Positions 1 to 6,663 are shown, numbered from the stretch's first letter. The stretch is DNA of 12,999 nucleotides from Oscillospiraceae bacterium (GCA_902767145.1 CACXGG010000103.1:1-12999); one strand, 5' to 3'. Numbers and translations are program-made. The notes: generated from the sequence alone by a model not told the origin.

Positions 1-81
1 CTTCCGTTCTGTCTCGAAATGGTGATTATCGCCATAAAATACACCATACCTTTCAATATATAAATTATACCATTAAAAGCA

Positions 82-87
82 TATAAT
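82..87 (+). promoter_or_regulatory. Possible -10 element giving a near-leaderless flavodoxin mRNA
   Basis: A perfect TATAAT ends six bases before the ATG at 94, so transcription would begin at or next to the start codon. At 17-base spacing the -35 position (59-64) reads TATAAA, a poor match. The whole region is AT-rich, so chance is a real alternative. Confidence 0.3.
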
Positions 88-93
88 TAGGAC

Positions 94-585
94 ATGAAGA
101 GTATTGTTGTGTATTTCTCCAGAAGCGGTAATACAAGGGCGATGGCACAGATAGCACAAAGCCGTACGGGCAGCGATATCTGTGAACTTTTATCTCCCGA
201 ACCTCTACCGCAGGATATTAGGATACTTCACGATAATGTAGTGGATTTAAAGCTCTTTCCGGGGAAGAAGTCAGATCCTCTTCCGCTTCCGTTCGATCCT
301 GATAAGTACGCCGTCTTTATAATCGGTTCGCCTCTTTGGCTTGGAACGTATCCCGATTTTTTCATCTCATACTTAGAGAGTATTAACTGGCGAGGGAGGA
401 AGGTATTCCCCTTTATCTCCTTCGGAGGTACAAGAGGCAGTTATTACGAAAGGCTTAAGGAGGTCTGTAAGGGCGCTTCCGTAGATCTGCCCTTTGAGAT
501 GCACACGACTTCTCGCTCCGAAGAAGCCCGTGAATTCGAGCTCTGGCTGGATAAGATTAATAATTTCACCGGGAATATAAAATAA
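94..585 (+). CDS. Flavodoxin family protein
   Basis: This 163-residue protein has the flavodoxin fold and should be a cytosolic FMN-binding electron carrier or small reductase. The N-terminal strand and loop VVYFSRSGNT (residues 5-14) is the classic phosphate-binding loop for FMN. A second signature, IGSPLWLGTYPDF (77-89), matches the loop that packs on the isoalloxazine ring and includes an aromatic Trp82. The third loop, around FISFGGTRGSYYERL (107-121), follows the usual pattern of small flavodoxins. The length is normal for the family. ATG 94 must be the start because the phosphate loop begins seven codons later and no upstream in-frame start exists. The only purine-rich stretch upstream (AGGA, 89-92) lies too close to the ATG to be a normal ribosome-binding site. 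The physiological partner is unknown; the gene stands alone upstream of tRNA-Thr. Confidence 0.88.
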   Translation: MKSIVVYFSRSGNTRAMAQIAQSRTGSDICELLSPEPLPQDIRILHDNVVDLKLFPGKKSDPLPLPFDPDKYAVFIIGSPLWLGTYPDFFISYLESINWRGRKVFPFISFGGTRGSYYERLKEVCKGASVDLPFEMHTTSRSEEAREFELWLDKINNFTGNIK

Positions 586-588
586 GTG

Positions 589-617
589 TTGACACAGCCC
601 GACTGTCCAAGTATAAT
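589..617 (+). promoter_or_regulatory. Consensus promoter of tRNA-Thr
   Basis: TTGACA (589-594) and TATAAT (612-617) are both perfect consensus hexamers with the optimal 17-base spacer. The predicted start, near 624, lies about 10 bases before the mature tRNA, as expected for a short 5' leader removed by RNase P. It begins directly after the stop codon of the flavodoxin gene. Confidence 0.93.
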
Positions 618-633
618 CATTCTCGCGTGAGAC

Positions 634-709
634 GCCGACTTAGCTCAGTTGGTAGAGCAGCTGATTTGTAATCAGCAGGTCGCGAGTTCGAGTCTCGCAA
701 TCGGCTCCA
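634..709 (+). tRNA. tRNA-Thr (anticodon UGU)
   Basis: A complete 76-nt cloverleaf can be folded by eye. The D-stem is GCTC/GAGC, the anticodon stem GCTGA/TCAGC holds loop TTTGTAA with anticodon TGT, the variable loop is AGGTC, and the T-stem GCGAG/CTCGC carries loop TTCGAGT. The discriminator is T and the CCA end (707-709) is encoded. The body closely resembles known bacterial threonine tRNAs beginning GCCGACTTAGCTCAG. The acceptor arms GCCGACT and AATCGGC pair except at position 6:67, where C faces A. The gene has its own promoter and terminator. Confidence 0.96.
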
Positions 710-718
710 TAACGAAGA

Positions 719-753
719 CCCCGTGAACTTAAGGTTCGCGGGGTTTTGTTTTT
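719..753 (+). terminator. Intrinsic terminator after tRNA-Thr
   Basis: CCCCGTGAAC (719-728) pairs with GTTCGCGGGG (734-743), including one T-G wobble, around loop TTAAG. The 3' arm is followed by TTTTGTTTTT. Flanking A bases (715-718) can extend the stem into the T tract. It terminates the tRNA transcript and may also help end the minus-strand transporter transcript, although the T-run on that side is weak. Confidence 0.9.
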
Positions 754-813
754 CCGGTTTCCGCCAAGGTGGAGGAGACAGTGGAAGCTGTCATAGATGC
801 CCTGGAGTAGTTT

Positions 814-2175
814 TCAGATGCCTGTGAAGAAGGTGATGACCATCATCAGGCAGAAGAATATGGCAAATGATATGGTGCCTTTGTCGGAATGCTTTCCCGT
901 GGATATGGAAGACATATTCTCTTCGAGTACCAGGAAAGCTATGGCGCCGCCTGAAAGAGCCATAGTGAACATAAGGATCCCGGGGAAGGCTGTTACCAGC
1001 ATGATCATGACCATGCCCAGGAGCGGCTCAACAACGCCTGAGATGACTCCCATAAGGAAGGACTTGCCCTTTTCCTCTCCCACGGCCCTGATGGGATTAG
1101 ATACAAAGATGCCCTCGGGGATATTCTGGACTGCAATGCCTATGGTCAGTGCAAAAGCAGCGACGATGGAAACTTCCTCGGCTCCGTTAAGGGCGCCTGC
1201 GAACATGATGCCTACGGCCATTCCTTCAGGAACGTGATGGATGACTTCGGAGAGCATGAGTTTATACGGGCGCTTAAGCCTGGTGGAAGGACCTTCTTCA
1301 GCCGTTGTAAGTATGTGTGAATGGGGGACCACCTTATCCAGCAGATACTGAAAACCTATACCGAGGATAAAGCCTGCAGCTGCGGTCAGGACCTCGCCTT
1401 TCCTGATGGAGGGGTAGAGCAGGGTCCAGGTGGAACATGCCATCATGATGCCTCCTGTCATGCCCGTCAGGATGAGCTTGACATCGTCCTTTATCTCTTT
1501 ATCTGAGATGAATACAAAGGCGGATCCGAAGACTGTTCCCAGGAAGGGGATAAGAAGTCCGAAAAGGACATCTCCGTTATCCATGAAATCAAGAAGTCCA
1601 AGATGCTCCAGAAGGATCTTAAGTCCGATGAATATGAGGACAAATCCGCCTGCTGCTTCAGCTCCTGACTTGAACTTCGTTCCGAAGGCATTTCCTATCT
1701 TTACTCCGAAGGAGGAGAAGATAAACGTGGTCACCGTGATGATGAGACATCCTATGATGGTATTTATGAGAGGTGAAGCATCAATAAGCTCCACCGGGAC
1801 AGCTACAAAAGTGATGCCCACGGCAAGTGCATCGATGGAGGTGGCCACTGCCAGAAGGAACATGGATCTTACATCAAAACCTGCACGGGTCTGTTCCTCA
1901 TCAGAAGAGAAAGCTTCCCTCAGCATATTGATGCCGATTATTGACAGGAGGATAAATGCCAGCCAGGGGGCGACCTTTACGATGATGAACTCAAATCTCG
2001 AACCCAGGATATAACCTAAGAAGGGCATGAGTCCCTGGAAGACTCCGAACCATGTTCCGCAGAGAAAGATCTGCTTGATCCCGGCCTTTCTTGTCTCTAT
2101 TCCCTTACATATGGAAACTGCGAATGCATCCATGGAAAGTCCGATGCCGAGGAGTAACAGTTCGATCAGTCCCAT
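814..2175 (-). CDS. MntP manganese exporter fused to a GufA-type ZIP metal transporter
   Basis: This 453-residue membrane protein contains two complete transporter families. Residues 1-190 are MntP, a six-helix manganese exporter: GLSMDAFAVSICKG (12-25, Asp16) and ATSIDALAVG (111-120, Asp115) are its two signature helices with the conserved aspartates. Residues 201-453 are an eight-helix ZIP transporter of the GufA type: VIHHVPEGMAVG (311-322), QNIPEG (350-355) and the VVEP motif (Glu383) give its metal site, and the TM3-TM4 loop has a His-x-His (285-287). The usual Asn of HNxPEG is His314. By the positive-inside rule both halves have their ends outside, so the roughly 11-residue link needs no extra helix. 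Met198 could start a ZIP-only product, but no ribosome-binding site precedes it. AAGGAG lies 14 bases before the ATG, rather far. Assignment of both domains is firm; the metals handled by the fusion are inferred. Confidence 0.9.
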   Translation of the reverse strand: MGLIELLLLGIGLSMDAFAVSICKGIETRKAGIKQIFLCGTWFGVFQGLMPFLGYILGSRFEFIIVKVAPWLAFILLSIIGINMLREAFSSDEEQTRAGFDVRSMFLLAVATSIDALAVGITFVAVPVELIDASPLINTIIGCLIITVTTFIFSSFGVKIGNAFGTKFKSGAEAAGGFVLIFIGLKILLEHLGLLDFMDNGDVLFGLLIPFLGTVFGSAFVFISDKEIKDDVKLILTGMTGGIMMACSTWTLLYPSIRKGEVLTAAAGFILGIGFQYLLDKVVPHSHILTTAEEGPSTRLKRPYKLMLSEVIHHVPEGMAVGIMFAGALNGAEEVSIVAAFALTIGIAVQNIPEGIFVSNPIRAVGEEKGKSFLMGVISGVVEPLLGMVMIMLVTAFPGILMFTMALSGGAIAFLVLEENMSSISTGKHSDKGTISFAIFFCLMMVITFFTGI

Positions 2176-2203
2176 GTGTTTTTGTGATGCTCCTTTTTCG
2201 CGT

Positions 2204-2237
2204 ATAGATTCCCTTATTGATCCACGAAAGAATCTAT
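2204..2237. promoter_or_regulatory. Inverted repeat over the MntP-ZIP promoter, possible operator
   Basis: ATAGATTC (2204-2211) and GAATCTAT (2230-2237) form a perfect 8-bp inverted repeat with an 18-bp spacer. The distal arm covers the -10 hexamer and the proximal arm lies in the leader. Because the distal arm is upstream of the transcription start, it is better explained as a protein-binding site than as an RNA hairpin. The regulator is unknown; a metal-responsive one would fit the gene. Confidence 0.45.
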
Positions 2238-2260
2238 CACGGTGACAGCGCGGTTGTCAA
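2231..2260 (-). promoter_or_regulatory. Promoter of the MntP-ZIP gene
   Basis: On the minus strand, TTGACA (2260-2255) is a perfect -35, followed after 18 bases by TAGATT (2236-2231), a moderate -10. Transcription would start near 2224 and give a leader of about 48 nt. That is too short for the yybP-ykoY manganese riboswitch that often precedes mntP. Confidence 0.6.
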
Positions 2261-2280
2261 ACGGTAACCGGGCTTATATA

Positions 2281-2289
2281 TGATATAAT
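2281..2289 (+). promoter_or_regulatory. Extended -10 promoter of the LRR surface protein gene
   Basis: TGATATAAT is a full extended -10 element (TGn plus TATAAT). No good -35 is present at the normal distance, which is tolerated in extended -10 promoters. The predicted leader is about 50 nt and ends with the ribosome-binding site AAAGG (2333-2337), ten bases before ATG 2348. Confidence 0.6.
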
Positions 2290-2347
2290 CCGAACATCGG
2301 CGCCCCTTTGCCGGAAAAGATAACTATTTCTGAAAGGTATCGATTAT

Positions 2348-4525
2348 ATGAAGTCTTTTTCCAGATCATTAGCAGTCCCCTTAAGTATAGCCCTGATCAT
2401 GCCTGTGTTCGGAGGGATAAGTGTCCTTGCAGACGACGGGGTCCCCATCGATGAGGATCATTTCCCGGATCCTGTGTTCAGGGAGCTCATCGAAGATGTC
2501 TATGATTATGACGAAAACGGATACATAAGCGATTATGAGATCAGCATTACCATGAATATAAAATGCGAGAGTATGGGTATCGAGTCCGTTGAGGGCATAG
2601 AATACTATACTGACCTTCAGGGCCTGTGGTGCAGGGATAATGATATCGAGGAGCTGGACCTCAGCGGTAACCCGGACCTTCGAGGCCTGTGGTGTTCCGA
2701 GAACCCCATTTCGGAACTGGACTTTTCGAATAATCCGGAACTCACCTGGGTGTACTGTTTTGAATGTGATCTCACGTCACTGGACTTTTCGGATACGCCC
2801 CACATGGCATACATTGAGTGCAATACAAATCCCCTGACGGAACTTAATATCTCCACTAACGAGGAACTGGAGCATCTGATGCTGGGCTCCTGTCAGATAC
2901 ATGAACTGGACCTCAGTAATAATCCGAATCTCTGCGAGCTGGTGTGCTTCAGAAATGAGATGACATATCTTAATATCGAGAATAACTACAAGCTCAAAAG
3001 GCTAAATATCTGGGATAATCCCGATCTGGGAAATATCGATATCGACCACCTTTCACAGCTTGAGTACTATAATTGTGCCGCCAACGGAGTTACTGAACTC
3101 GACGTCAGCGGAAATCCCCTGCTCATGCAGCTGAGCTGTGGCTGGAATTCCATCAGTGAACTGGACCTTTCCAATAACCCCAGGCTCGGATATCTTGACT
3201 GCAACACTAACCAGATAACGTCACTTGATGTGTCACATAATCCTCAGCTCTATTTTCTTCAGGCTTTTATCAATAACTTTACTACCATCGATATCGGAGA
3301 TAACAGCCGTCTTCTGAAGACGTATAACGACGGCTATTTCCAGTATGAGCCTAATGTGGCGGGAAAGTCCTGGACCATAGACTATGGCGGAAGCGTCGAG
3401 CCTTTAAATGAGCTTTTGTATTTCCTCTGTGTCGGGGAAGATGTAACTGTAACTACCAACGGTCACGGATACAGCGATGTCTATGACAGCTATATCGATA
3501 CAGATGACGGCCTCTCTTCTTCTGATGATCTCATCACCCGTGAGATGGCTATACAGACCCTCTATGAACTGGCAGGAAGTCCTTCTGTCAGCGGCACTTC
3601 TGAATACACGGACGTTGATTCCGGATCCTGGTATGAGGATGCCGTTATCTGGGGAAGGGACAACAACATCTGCTTCGGTTATCCCAATATCTGTTCTGAT
3701 ACTTTCGGCGTCGGCGAATGGATAACCAGGGAGGACCTGGCTCTCATGATCCACAGGTTCGCGGAGTATCAGGGATACAAGACTGCCTTTGACTACGGAA
3801 GGACCGACTGGTTCGCTGATTTCGAGGATATAGACTTTTATGCATGGGGTGCATTTACCTTTGCCATCCAGTGGGAGATCCTCCTGCCTGACGGAAATGA
3901 CAACATGGCCCAGAGCGACCGCTATATGCTGCCCCACGGCAGGGTGACAAGAGATGACCTCAGAAACGGCATCATCACGCTGATGGAGCTCAACTGGGAT
4001 ACACCTCCTTCAGTCATTCCCATTCCTGACGGTCCCGGATTACCTGCCGGAAGCTGGATGAAGGATTCAGGCGGATGGTGGTATAAGAACTCCGACGGAT
4101 CCTACCCCTCTTCCTGCTGGAAGAAGATCGCAGGCAAATGGTATTACTTCAATGCCAACGGATATATGGCCACAGGCTGGAAGAAGGTCGGATCCTCCTG
4201 GTACTACCTGGGCAGTAACGGCATCATGAGAACAGGCTGGCAGCAGATCTCCGGCAAGTGGTACTACTTCTCAGAAAGCGGTGTAATGGCCACGGGCTGG
4301 AAAAAGATCGGATCCTCCTGGTACTACTTCAAGTCCGGCGGCATTATGGCCACAGGCTGGCTCAAAGTAGGAAGCGACTGGTATTATATGTCCTCCTCAG
4401 GAGCCATGCAGACAGGCTGGAAGAAGATCAGCAATAAGTGGTACTATTTCTACTCTTCAGGAAAGATGGCCTACAGCACCACCATAGACGGCTGTACCCT
4501 TGACGCCAACGGAGTCTGGGTCTGA
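2348..4525 (+). CDS. Secreted LRR / SLH / cell-wall-binding-repeat surface protein
   Basis: This is a 725-residue exported envelope protein. A signal peptide (1-28) has basic residues, a hydrophobic core and probable cleavage after VLA. The mature N-terminus carries a cap with FPDPVFRELI and a full EF-hand-type loop, DYDENGYISDYE (53-64), with acidic or polar residues at all calcium positions. Eleven leucine-rich repeats of 21 residues follow (102-333, pattern xLDLSxNPxLxxLxC). Residues 395-548 resemble two S-layer homology domains plus a partial third (ITREMAIQTLYEL, WYEDAVIWGRDNNI, ITREDLALMIHRFAE). The C-terminus has six 20-residue Trp/Tyr-rich cell-wall-binding repeats (591-710). The likely role is surface display of an LRR ligand-binding face. 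The SLH call is by eye; the ligand is unknown. The gene diverges from the transporter fusion. Confidence 0.88.
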   Translation: MKSFSRSLAVPLSIALIMPVFGGISVLADDGVPIDEDHFPDPVFRELIEDVYDYDENGYISDYEISITMNIKCESMGIESVEGIEYYTDLQGLWCRDNDIEELDLSGNPDLRGLWCSENPISELDFSNNPELTWVYCFECDLTSLDFSDTPHMAYIECNTNPLTELNISTNEELEHLMLGSCQIHELDLSNNPNLCELVCFRNEMTYLNIENNYKLKRLNIWDNPDLGNIDIDHLSQLEYYNCAANGVTELDVSGNPLLMQLSCGWNSISELDLSNNPRLGYLDCNTNQITSLDVSHNPQLYFLQAFINNFTTIDIGDNSRLLKTYNDGYFQYEPNVAGKSWTIDYGGSVEPLNELLYFLCVGEDVTVTTNGHGYSDVYDSYIDTDDGLSSSDDLITREMAIQTLYELAGSPSVSGTSEYTDVDSGSWYEDAVIWGRDNNICFGYPNICSDTFGVGEWITREDLALMIHRFAEYQGYKTAFDYGRTDWFADFEDIDFYAWGAFTFAIQWEILLPDGNDNMAQSDRYMLPHGRVTRDDLRNGIITLMELNWDTPPSVIPIPDGPGLPAGSWMKDSGGWWYKNSDGSYPSSCWKKIAGKWYYFNANGYMATGWKKVGSSWYYLGSNGIMRTGWQQISGKWYYFSESGVMATGWKKIGSSWYYFKSGGIMATGWLKVGSDWYYMSSSGAMQTGWKKISNKWYYFYSSGKMAYSTTIDGCTLDANGVWV
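2651..3346 (+). repeat. Leucine-rich repeat array (about 11 x 63 bp)
   Basis: The encoded repeats begin at residues 102, 123, 144, 165, 186, 207, 229, 250, 271, 292 and 313, so the period is 21 residues, with one repeat of 22. Most carry a Cys before the variable turn (LWC, VYC, IEC, LVC, YNC, LSC, LDC). The DNA has diverged between copies, so the array is old rather than freshly duplicated. Confidence 0.85.
3530..3991 (+). other. S-layer homology-like region of the surface protein
   Basis: This part encodes residues 395-548. ITRE/VTRD-type helix starts recur at 397, 459 and 533, each followed by a hydrophobic helix. WYEDAVIWGRDNNICFGYP and FYAWGAFTFAIQWEILLPD match the second half of SLH domains. 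The third unit is cut short. SLH domains bind pyruvylated secondary cell-wall polymers, so this may be one of two wall anchors. Confidence 0.65.
4118..4477 (+). repeat. Six 60-bp cell-wall-binding repeats
   Basis: Trp codons recur exactly every 60 bp (4118, 4178, 4238, 4298, 4358, 4418), each opening a unit of the form W-K-K-x-x-x-x-W-Y-Y-F with a Gly-rich turn and M-A-T-G. These aromatic repeats belong to the choline- and glucan-binding class of cell-wall modules. The DNA copies are alike (for example GGATCCTCCTGGTACTAC recurs), which allows copy-number change by slippage. Confidence 0.9.
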
Positions 4526-4565
4526 TGAGGATATGGTATGATCGTATCGGATAAGGATATATGAT

Positions 4566-5774
4566 ATGGCAACACTCTGCAGGAACTGCGGCGGACCTCT
4601 GGTCTTTAAGCCGGAACTTAATAAGCTCTTCTGCGGCAAGTGCGGAAGCACCTGCAGAGCGGAAGAGATCGACAACAGCGAAAAGGATTACCTGGAAGAT
4701 ATAGAAGCAGTCCCCATGAAGGAGGTCTACGGTTACGAAGACCCCGACTTCGTGGACAGGAATATCTATATCTGCGAAAACTGCGGAGGCGAGGTGGTGG
4801 TCACCGATACTGAGGCCTCCACCTACTGCATATACTGCGGAAATCCCACCGTCGTCTTCAGCCGCGTGACAAAGCAGAGAAGACCTGAGTTCATTATGCC
4901 CTTCTCCACCACAGAGGATGAGATCCTTAACCTTGTCAGGAACAGGATACAGAGAGGATTCTTTATCCCGCCTTCCCTTAAGAAAGTAAAGATCGAAAAG
5001 ATAAGGGGAATATATATCCCCTATAATATCGTGAACTGCAGGCACCACGATGCGGTGATCCTCAGGGGAACCGTAAAGAGCGGAAACAGAAAAAGAACGG
5101 AATATTTCCAGAGGGCCGGATCCTGCGAATTTAAGAATATCCCCCTGGATGCTTCCGTAAAGCTCAACGACGAATCAAGTTCCAGGCTCGAACCTTACTT
5201 CCTGGAAAACCTCAAGGTGTTCAATGAGGACTATCTTTCGGGTTTTTATTCTGATATTCCGGATGTTACCAAGCTCGATATCAAAAGGGCGGCCTCCAAA
5301 CGCTGCAACGAAATGTTCCTGGAAGAGACGCAGAAGAGCATTGCTGCCCAGGATGTCCAGGTGGTGGCAAATATCCCCCATACCGTTGTGGCGGATGACC
5401 CGGTATACGCCATGCTTCCGGCCTGGTTCGTGACCTTTGAATATAAGAAGAAGCCCCATACCGTACTGGTGAACGGAGATACCGGAAAGGTGGTCTGTGC
5501 CCTTCCCTGGAGCGAGCCTCTGTTTTTCGTGCTGACGACGCTCCTGGCACTTGTCATCGCAGCAGGAGCTGCATTTATCCTGTATTTTCTCTTTGCGACC
5601 ATGTTCTCGTCACACAATTCAAGCAGAAATGACGGTAAGCTCCTGGGACTCTTTATCGCAGGCGGGATCACGGCCTTTTCCCTGGGATGGAAGAAATATA
5701 AGAACGTTATGGCCAAGATGAAGCTTACCCAGTCAGCAAGGACCATGAACTTTGTAAAAAGGAGGCAGGGCTGA
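4566..5774 (+). CDS. Membrane protein with two TFIIB-type zinc ribbons
   Basis: This 402-residue protein is of unknown function. Two four-cysteine zinc ribbons lie at the N-terminus: C5/C8/C23/C26 and C70/C73/C88/C91. They are followed by FIMPFSTTEDE (109-119) and GIYIPYNIVNC (148-158), and by PAWFVTFEYKKKPHTVLVNGD (285-305). This order matches a widespread Firmicutes family often labelled only as zinc-ribbon protein. The C-terminus adds two membrane helices (about 319-347 and 357-375) and a basic tail, so the ribbons probably face the cytosol. ATG 4566 has AAGGA eight bases upstream. The next gene begins one base after the stop, so the two are translated from one message. A helicase or RNA polymerase subunit label sometimes given to this family is not supported by anything visible here. 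Confidence 0.75.
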   Translation: MATLCRNCGGPLVFKPELNKLFCGKCGSTCRAEEIDNSEKDYLEDIEAVPMKEVYGYEDPDFVDRNIYICENCGGEVVVTDTEASTYCIYCGNPTVVFSRVTKQRRPEFIMPFSTTEDEILNLVRNRIQRGFFIPPSLKKVKIEKIRGIYIPYNIVNCRHHDAVILRGTVKSGNRKRTEYFQRAGSCEFKNIPLDASVKLNDESSSRLEPYFLENLKVFNEDYLSGFYSDIPDVTKLDIKRAASKRCNEMFLEETQKSIAAQDVQVVANIPHTVVADDPVYAMLPAWFVTFEYKKKPHTVLVNGDTGKVVCALPWSEPLFFVLTTLLALVIAAGAAFILYFLFATMFSSHNSSRNDGKLLGLFIAGGITAFSLGWKKYKNVMAKMKLTQSARTMNFVKRRQG

Positions 5775-5775
5775 T

Positions 5776-6099
5776 ATGAATATCCCGGCATTAGTACTGG
5801 CAATAGGCTTTGGCCTCTTTTTCGGTTATGGAGTCTCCCTTTATATCTTCGCGGGTCTGCTGGACCGGTCCAACAATATGGGTGATACCCTGTGTAATTT
5901 CGATCACTACTGCCCCGGTGAGATCCACTACGAGAGGATGGCGGATAATGTTTCAAAGGACTCAAAGGATTCATTTATCATGGAATATGGAGTGGATCCT
6001 GTTGACGAGCCTGACAAAAAGGTGGAGATCACCGATGACGAGGCACAGTATGAGGATATCCCGGATATCGATATCCCCATCTTTAAGCCCCTGGAATGA
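5776..6099 (+). CDS. Small acidic single-pass membrane protein
   Basis: This 107-residue protein is not recognised. It has one hydrophobic segment (3-28, with LVLAIGFGLFFGYGVSLYIFA) that should act as a signal anchor, then a short region with two cysteines (C40 and C46) and a very acidic tail (70-100) ending in DIPDIDIPIF. AGGAGG (5760-5765), inside the end of the upstream gene, is ten bases before the ATG. Only one base separates it from the zinc-ribbon stop codon, so the two proteins are probably made together and may form a membrane complex. That pairing is inferred from position only. Confidence 0.72.
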   Translation: MNIPALVLAIGFGLFFGYGVSLYIFAGLLDRSNNMGDTLCNFDHYCPGEIHYERMADNVSKDSKDSFIMEYGVDPVDEPDKKVEITDDEAQYEDIPDIDIPIFKPLE

Positions 6100-6108
6100 T
6101 TTCCCTGT

Positions 6109-6137
6109 TTGACATTTTGGTGTAAGTAGAGTTTAAT
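6109..6137 (+). promoter_or_regulatory. Promoter of the two-pass membrane protein gene
   Basis: TTGACA (6109-6114) and TTTAAT (6132-6137) are spaced by exactly 17 bases: a perfect -35 with a five-of-six -10. The start would be near 6144. The hexamers lie just after the stop codon of the acidic membrane protein, so the next gene can be expressed independently. Confidence 0.85.
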
Positions 6138-6150
6138 CTCTAAAGTTTAC
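6122..6150. promoter_or_regulatory. Palindrome centred on the -10, possible operator
   Basis: TAGAG (6127-6131) and CTCTA (6138-6142) flank the -10 hexamer TTTAAT exactly. Outer arms GTAA (6122-6125) and TTAC (6147-6150) extend the symmetry imperfectly. A repressor bound here would block RNA polymerase. Short arms in AT-rich DNA can arise by chance. Confidence 0.35.
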
Positions 6151-6174
6151 TTTTTAATATCGGAGGATAGATAT

Positions 6175-6639
6175 ATGGCAGCAGATGTCAAGTTTTCGGT
6201 AAAGGATGCAGTAGGTAAGCAGCTCCTTGCACCCGTAACAGTAAGTGATGAACTTAAGGATAAGTTTCTTAAGAAGTCCAGGAGTTCTTCCTGGAAGCTT
6301 CTTCCCGTATCCATCATCGTAAGTGCCGTGATCATACTTCTTGTGGTCCTGGCCATCGTTTTCCTTAGCAGGTTCGTTTTCAGCCTGATGGGTATCATCG
6401 GTGTATTCTTTCCTATCTTTGCTGTTTATAACATCTTTGCAACGGCAAAGGCCATCAAGAATCAGGATTATGAATTCCTGGCAGGTGAGGTAGTAGGCAA
6501 GACTGATAACGGATATCAGATAAGAGGCCTTGAGGCACATAACATCAGTGCCTTTATCGGTAAGAAGGAATATAACCCCGGTGACAGGGCTATCGTGGCA
6601 AGACTCGGCGATGACCTGAACCTCATTTCTGAAGAATGA
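6175..6639 (+). CDS. Two-pass membrane protein with a C-terminal beta-rich domain
   Basis: This 154-residue protein is not recognised. A soluble N-terminus of about 40 residues with a basic end (KKSRSSSWK) is followed by two membrane helices (42-64 and 68-92). The C-terminal part (98-151) alternates strand-like segments and turns, including AGEVVGKTDNGYQIRG and NPGDRAIVARLGDDLNLI. It resembles small OB-like domains on membrane proteins such as NfeD, but this is only a visual likeness. GGAGG (6162-6166) lies eight bases before the ATG. The gene has its own promoter and terminator, so it is monocistronic. Confidence 0.75.
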   Translation: MAADVKFSVKDAVGKQLLAPVTVSDELKDKFLKKSRSSSWKLLPVSIIVSAVIILLVVLAIVFLSRFVFSLMGIIGVFFPIFAVYNIFATAKAIKNQDYEFLAGEVVGKTDNGYQIRGLEAHNISAFIGKKEYNPGDRAIVARLGDDLNLISEE

Positions 6640-6663
6640 TATTGTTCTTTTAATTAAAAAGAT

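Noticed and set aside
776..796. GACAG/CTGTC inverted repeat downstream of the transporter fusion as a terminator
   Set aside because: It has only five-bp arms and no T tract on either strand.
797..1237. Plus-strand open frame of 146 codons
   Set aside because: It is antisense to the transporter fusion, is rich in Met, Pro and Ser as expected for the complement of a membrane protein gene, and has no family motifs.
1565..1584. Internal start at Met198 giving a separate ZIP protein
   Set aside because: The nearest GGAG is more than 20 bases upstream, so independent initiation is unlikely, though it cannot be excluded.
2176..2347. Manganese riboswitch (yybP-ykoY) upstream of the MntP fusion
   Set aside because: The predicted leader is about 48 nt and none of the conserved riboswitch structure can be folded in it.
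3404..3937. Minus-strand open frame of 177 codons inside the LRR/SLH gene
   Set aside because: It is the complement of a well-supported coding region, has no motif, and has no promoter or ribosome-binding site.
4118..4477. Regular 60-bp repeats suggesting a CRISPR-like or satellite array
   Set aside because: The repeats are in frame, encode 20-residue aromatic wall-binding units and have no unique spacers.
4428..5048. Minus-strand open frame of 206 codons
   Set aside because: It is antisense to the wall repeats and the zinc-ribbon coding region, both of which have clear motifs.
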